Source: Pseudomonadota bacterium | GTDB taxonomy: Bacteria; Pseudomonadota; Gammaproteobacteria; Burkholderiales; Burkholderiaceae_C | NCBI GenBank assembly: GCA_021841865.1 | Contig: JAKCDM010000008.1 | Location: 1 to 57,178, forward strand | DNA length: 57,178 bases | Direction: 5' to 3' | Shown here: positions 54,196 through 57,178 of the stretch, piece by piece | Position numbering within the stretch: position 1 is the first letter of the stretch | How the letters are laid out: each line of letters begins with the position of its first letter | Notes under the pieces: generated by a model | Told to the model about the DNA's origin: nothing | Databases searched by the model: none | What the model saw: the letters and a program-made list of their open reading frames with translations, nothing else | Made by a program: the position numbers and the translations under genes

Positions 54196-55329
54196 TCAGT
54201 AGGCGTGGTCGCTGCCTTCGATCTCGTCGCCGTCGACGCTGCCGCGCATGATCCGGAAGCACCAGCGCGTGTACCACAGCACCAGTGGCAGCAGCACCGC
54301 GGTGAAGCCGCTCATCCACAGCAGCGCGCCGCTGCTGGACGCGGCGTTCCAGACCGTCAGGCTGTGTCCGGGGTGCGTGCTCGACGGCAGCACGAAGGGG
54401 AACAGGCTGGCGCCGGCCGTGCCCAGCACGCCCACCCACGCCAGGGTGCCCAGGTGCCAGGCGGCACGCGCATGGCGCGCGTACAGGCACGCCGCCGCCG
54501 CCGGCATGGCCAGCGCGCCGAGCAACGGCAGCAGCCACAGCAGCGGATGCTGCCCGAAGTTCGCCTGCCATGCGCCGCTGCGCACCAGCACCTGTTGCTG
54601 CAGCGGACTTTGCATCACCGCTGCGCCGGGGTGGGAGAGCAGCAGCCAGCCGTCCAGTCGCGAGGCCCAGACGCTGGCGCCGGCGAACAGCAGCAGCGCG
54701 CAGGCCCCGGCGCTGGCGCCGGCGAGCCTGGCCCGCCGCGCGACAGCTCCGGCGCAGCGTTGCACCAGCACGGCCGCTCCCTGAAGCGTGGCCAGCGCCA
54801 GTGCCAGCAGTCCGCAAAGCAGCGCGAAGGGGCGCAACAGCGCGCCGGCGTGCACCTGGTAGCTCGAACGCAGGTTCCAGTCGAGGTCGAAACCCACGCC
54901 GAGCAGCAACTGCCCGAAGGCGCAGCCGAACAGGAGCATGGGCAACGCGCCGCCGAGCACCAGCGCCCAGTCCCAGGCCTCGCGCCACGCGCGCAGCGGC
55001 AGCTTGCTGCGGTACTCGAAGCCGACCGGTCGCAGCAGCATCGACCACAGCAGCAGCAGCATCACCAGGTACAGCGCCGAGAAGGCGGTGGCGTACAGCA
55101 GGGGAAAGGCGGCGAAGCTGGCTCCGCCTCCGAGCACGAACCAGGTCTGGTTGCCTTCCCAGTGCGGGCCGATGGCGTTGAGGCAGACGCGGCGCTCGGT
55201 GTCGCTGCGCGCGACCACCCGCAGCAGCGCGCCGACGCCCATGTCGCTGCCCATCAGCGTGGCGGTGCCCACGAGCACGATGCCCAGCACGCACCACCAA
55301 CCCAGCTTGAGCAAGGCATACAGTTCCAT
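54196..55329 (-). CDS. cydB: cytochrome bd ubiquinol oxidase subunit II
   Basis: CydB is the second membrane subunit of the bd-type quinol oxidase. The 377-aa protein has about eight to nine helices, the N-terminal pattern GIVLVGTATLMGSDMGVGALL and NAIGPHWEGNQTWFVLGGGASFAAFP, and the C-terminal TRWCFRIMRG. The gene starts 16 bp after cydA and is followed by the CydX-like gene. Confidence 0.96.
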   Translation of the reverse strand: MELYALLKLGWWCVLGIVLVGTATLMGSDMGVGALLRVVARSDTERRVCLNAIGPHWEGNQTWFVLGGGASFAAFPLLYATAFSALYLVMLLLLWSMLLRPVGFEYRSKLPLRAWREAWDWALVLGGALPMLLFGCAFGQLLLGVGFDLDWNLRSSYQVHAGALLRPFALLCGLLALALATLQGAAVLVQRCAGAVARRARLAGASAGACALLLFAGASVWASRLDGWLLLSHPGAAVMQSPLQQQVLVRSGAWQANFGQHPLLWLLPLLGALAMPAAAACLYARHARAAWHLGTLAWVGVLGTAGASLFPFVLPSSTHPGHSLTVWNAASSSGALLWMSGFTAVLLPLVLWYTRWCFRIMRGSVDGDEIEGSDHAY

Positions 55330-55345
55330 CGCGTGGTCCGGCGTG

Positions 55346-56917
55346 TCAGTGTGGCGTTGCGGGGTCCGGCGCCCGCAGCGGGGTGGCTTCGTCGCCGGCG
55401 TGCGGCCCGCGGCGTACCAGGCGCCACTGCAGCGCGATGTCGACGATCAGGAACGCGGTGTAGACGGTGGCGAACACGCCCAGCGAGAACACCAGTTCGC
55501 CGCGCGTATGTCCGGACGCGCTCATCCATGTCGGCAGCAGCTCGAACACGGTCCAGGGCTGGCGCCCGAGTTCGGCTGTGAGCCAGCCGAATTCGGAGGC
55601 CAGGAACGGCAGCGGGATCATGCAGGGCGCCAGGCGCAGGAACCAGCGCCGGTGCTGCACCTGGTCGCGCAACGTGAAAACCAGCGCCAGCACGAAGTAC
55701 GCGAGCAGCGCCAGCGCCACCGCCACCATCAGGCGGAAGCTCCAGAACACCGCGAATACATCGGGCAGGCTGTCGAGCGCGGCCTGGCGTATGGCCTCGT
55801 CGCCGAGGCTTCGCACGTCGCCGTCGCGGGCGTAGCGCTGCGCCAGCAAACCGAAGCCGAGGTCGCGCTGATGGGCCTGGAAGGCTCGCACGGCCGACTC
55901 GCTTCCCGGCTCGGCGGCGAGTTCGCGCAGCGCCTCGAGCGCCTGCAGCCCGTTGCGCACGCGCAGTTCGTTGGCCTGTGCGATCTGCCGCGCCCCGGGA
56001 ACCGGCTGGGTCAGCGTGTGGGTGACCAGCGGAGTGAGCACGTACGGTATGCGGATCTCGAAGCGGTTGTCCAGGCGCGACTGGTCGGGCCAGGCGACGA
56101 CGTTGAACGCGGCCGGCGGCGGCTGCGTTCGCCAGGCAGCTTCCATCGCGGCCAGCTTGGCCGGCTGGGCATGGCCTCCCACGTAGCCCAGCGCATCTCC
56201 CAGCGTGATCACGCCGGCCATCGACAGCACGCCGAACAGCGTGGCCACGCGGAACGAGCGGCGCGCCAGTTCCACGTGGCGCCCGCGCAGCATGTACCAG
56301 GCGCTGATGCCGGCGATGTAGACGGCCGCGGTGACGTAGCCGGCCAGGCTGGTGTGAACGAACTTGGCCTGCGCTTCCTCGCTGAACAGCAGCGACGGCA
56401 GGCTGGCGAGCTCCATGCGCATGGTGATCGGGTTGAACTGCGCGCCCTGCGGGTCCTGCATGAAGGCGTTGGCCACCAGGATCCACAATGCCGAGAGGTT
56501 GGCGCCGAGCGCCACCAGGTAGGTGACGACCAGGTGCTGCATGCGGCTCAGGCGCTTCCAGCCGAAGGCCATCAGGCCGACGAACGTCGACTCGAGGAAA
56601 AAGGCCATCAGTGCTTCCAGGGCCAGCGGGGCGCCGAAGATGTCGCCGACGAAGCCCGAATAGAAGGACCAGTTGGTGCCGAACTCGAATTCCAGGGTCA
56701 GGCCGGTGGCCACGCCCAGCGCGAAGTTCACCAGGAACAGCTTGCTCCAGAACTCGACCATCCGGCGATAGATCGCGCGCCCGCTGAGCACGTAGACGGT
56801 CTCGATGGCCGCCAGCAGGAAGCCCAGGCCCAGCGTGAGGGGTACGAACAGGAAGTGGTACAGCGCGGTGACGGCGAATTGCCAGCGCGACAGCAGGACC
56901 ACGTCGGGGTCGATCAT
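55346..56917 (-). CDS. cydA: cytochrome bd ubiquinol oxidase subunit I
   Basis: CydA carries haems b558, b595 and d and the quinol site; it reduces oxygen to water at low oxygen tension. The 523-aa protein has the N-terminal His ligand (TALYHFLFVP), a long Q-loop with QPAKLAAMEAAWRTQPPPAA, which keeps the Lys and Glu of the E. coli long-Q-loop type, the conserved GRQPWTV, and the His of KFVHTSLAG. The ATG at 56917 fits the family; upstream in-frame reading is a shadow of the repeat. A 14-bp tandem repeat lies in its upstream region. Confidence 0.97.
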   Translation of the reverse strand: MIDPDVVLLSRWQFAVTALYHFLFVPLTLGLGFLLAAIETVYVLSGRAIYRRMVEFWSKLFLVNFALGVATGLTLEFEFGTNWSFYSGFVGDIFGAPLALEALMAFFLESTFVGLMAFGWKRLSRMQHLVVTYLVALGANLSALWILVANAFMQDPQGAQFNPITMRMELASLPSLLFSEEAQAKFVHTSLAGYVTAAVYIAGISAWYMLRGRHVELARRSFRVATLFGVLSMAGVITLGDALGYVGGHAQPAKLAAMEAAWRTQPPPAAFNVVAWPDQSRLDNRFEIRIPYVLTPLVTHTLTQPVPGARQIAQANELRVRNGLQALEALRELAAEPGSESAVRAFQAHQRDLGFGLLAQRYARDGDVRSLGDEAIRQAALDSLPDVFAVFWSFRLMVAVALALLAYFVLALVFTLRDQVQHRRWFLRLAPCMIPLPFLASEFGWLTAELGRQPWTVFELLPTWMSASGHTRGELVFSLGVFATVYTAFLIVDIALQWRLVRRGPHAGDEATPLRAPDPATPH

Positions 56918-56982
56918 CGGCGGTGCCTGGGAGATGGATAGGCCTTGAGGGGGCGCGTGGAGCGGGGGCGTCCGGGCTGCGC

Positions 56983-57066
56983 GGGCCTGGAGCAACGGGC
57001 CTGGAGCAACGGGCCTGGAGCAACGGGCCCGGAGCAACGGGCCCGGAGCACCGGGCCCGGAGCACC
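56983..57066. repeat. six 14-bp tandem repeats upstream of cydA
   Basis: GGGCC(T/C)GGAGCA(A/C)C occurs six times head to tail at exactly 14-bp spacing (56983, 56997, 57011, 57025, 57039, 57053). The first three copies are identical; later ones differ by a T-to-C, then an A-to-C. The array starts 66 bp upstream of the cydA ATG, in the presumed promoter or leader. The 14-bp period is not coding-compatible. Confidence 0.9.
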
Positions 57067-57178
57067 GGGCGGGTCTGGTGCGACCCAGGCCCTGCGCGGC
57101 GGCCCGCACGGCTCGCGAAGGCGATACCTTAGGGGCAAGCCTCGTGGCCGGCACGCGGCGCAGCCAGAGCCCGGGTTC

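Noticed and set aside
56983..57066. Possible CRISPR array
   Set aside because: The 14-bp units are contiguous with no spacers, and no cas genes lie nearby; it is a simple tandem repeat.
55346..57154. N-terminally extended CydA starting near 57154
   Set aside because: The extra 79 residues are a translation of the 14-bp repeat; the family start MIDPDVVLLSRWQF at 56917 fits other CydA proteins.
56918..57178. FNR/ANR box for the cyd operon
   Set aside because: No TTGAT-N4-ATCAA-like site was found by eye in the available upstream sequence, although the region is cut by the window edge.

Overview
The window is 57 kb of high-GC chromosomal DNA from a Gram-negative bacterium. Gene content and order point to a betaproteobacterium of the order Burkholderiales: rsmB-DUF4390-ntrY-ntrX, lptA-lptB-rpoN with hpf-ptsN-hprK further on, argS-SPOR-dsbA, and a betaproteobacterial-style atp operon. 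Two adjacent exported DsrE-like proteins hint at a sulfur-metabolising lineage (Thiomonas-like), but the genus cannot be fixed from this stretch. The DNA looks like core chromosome: no insertion sequence, prophage, integrase or CRISPR array was seen.

Layout. 0.2-6.6 kb: tRNA-Phe, the NtrY/NtrX two-component pair (NtrX lacks the sigma-54 AAA+ domain), a DUF4390 protein, rsmB, two exported DsrE-like proteins and a small membrane protein. 6.7-14.1 kb: proA, amtB behind a sigma-54 promoter with two NtrC-like boxes, a drug/metabolite transporter, arginase, an orphan ExbB/TolQ-type protein, dapB, bamE and fur. 14.1-22.5 kb: hprK, ptsN, hpf, a CLC channel, the heptose-phosphate adenylyltransferase gene, rpoN, lptB, lptA and dsbA. 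22.5-26.7 kb: a SPOR protein, argS, a PsiF-like protein and an RlpA with altered catalytic residues. 26.8-34.2 kb: complete atpIBEFHAGDC operon on the minus strand.

34.6-40.5 kb: a CopD-like membrane protein, an unrecognised secreted protein, hemB and hemJ flanking a candidate small RNA, a [2Fe-2S] ferredoxin, an alpha/beta hydrolase and a D-Ala-D-Ala carboxypeptidase. 40.5-48.4 kb: miaB, a small exported protein, rmlC/rmlA, tRNA-Met, an enoyl-CoA hydratase, an M61 peptidase, an EAL-domain protein and a dienelactone hydrolase. 48.5-57.2 kb: uvrA, ssb, a WxxGxW-type lipoprotein, a methyltransferase, an OsmC protein, and cydA-cydB with a two-helix CydX-like subunit, preceded by a 14-bp tandem repeat.

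Functional links. Nitrogen control recurs: rpoN, a sigma-54/NtrC-type amtB promoter, NtrY/NtrX, ptsN/hprK, arginase. Envelope building is another theme: lptA, lptB, bamE, dsbA, heptose and rhamnose precursors, RlpA, carboxypeptidase. Energy and redox are served by ATP synthase, bd oxidase and haem synthesis. The most novel-looking element is a roughly 100-nt intergenic transcript candidate between hemB and hemJ. It has a sigma-E-like promoter, three hairpins, an anti-Shine-Dalgarno CCTCCC loop and a strong terminator.
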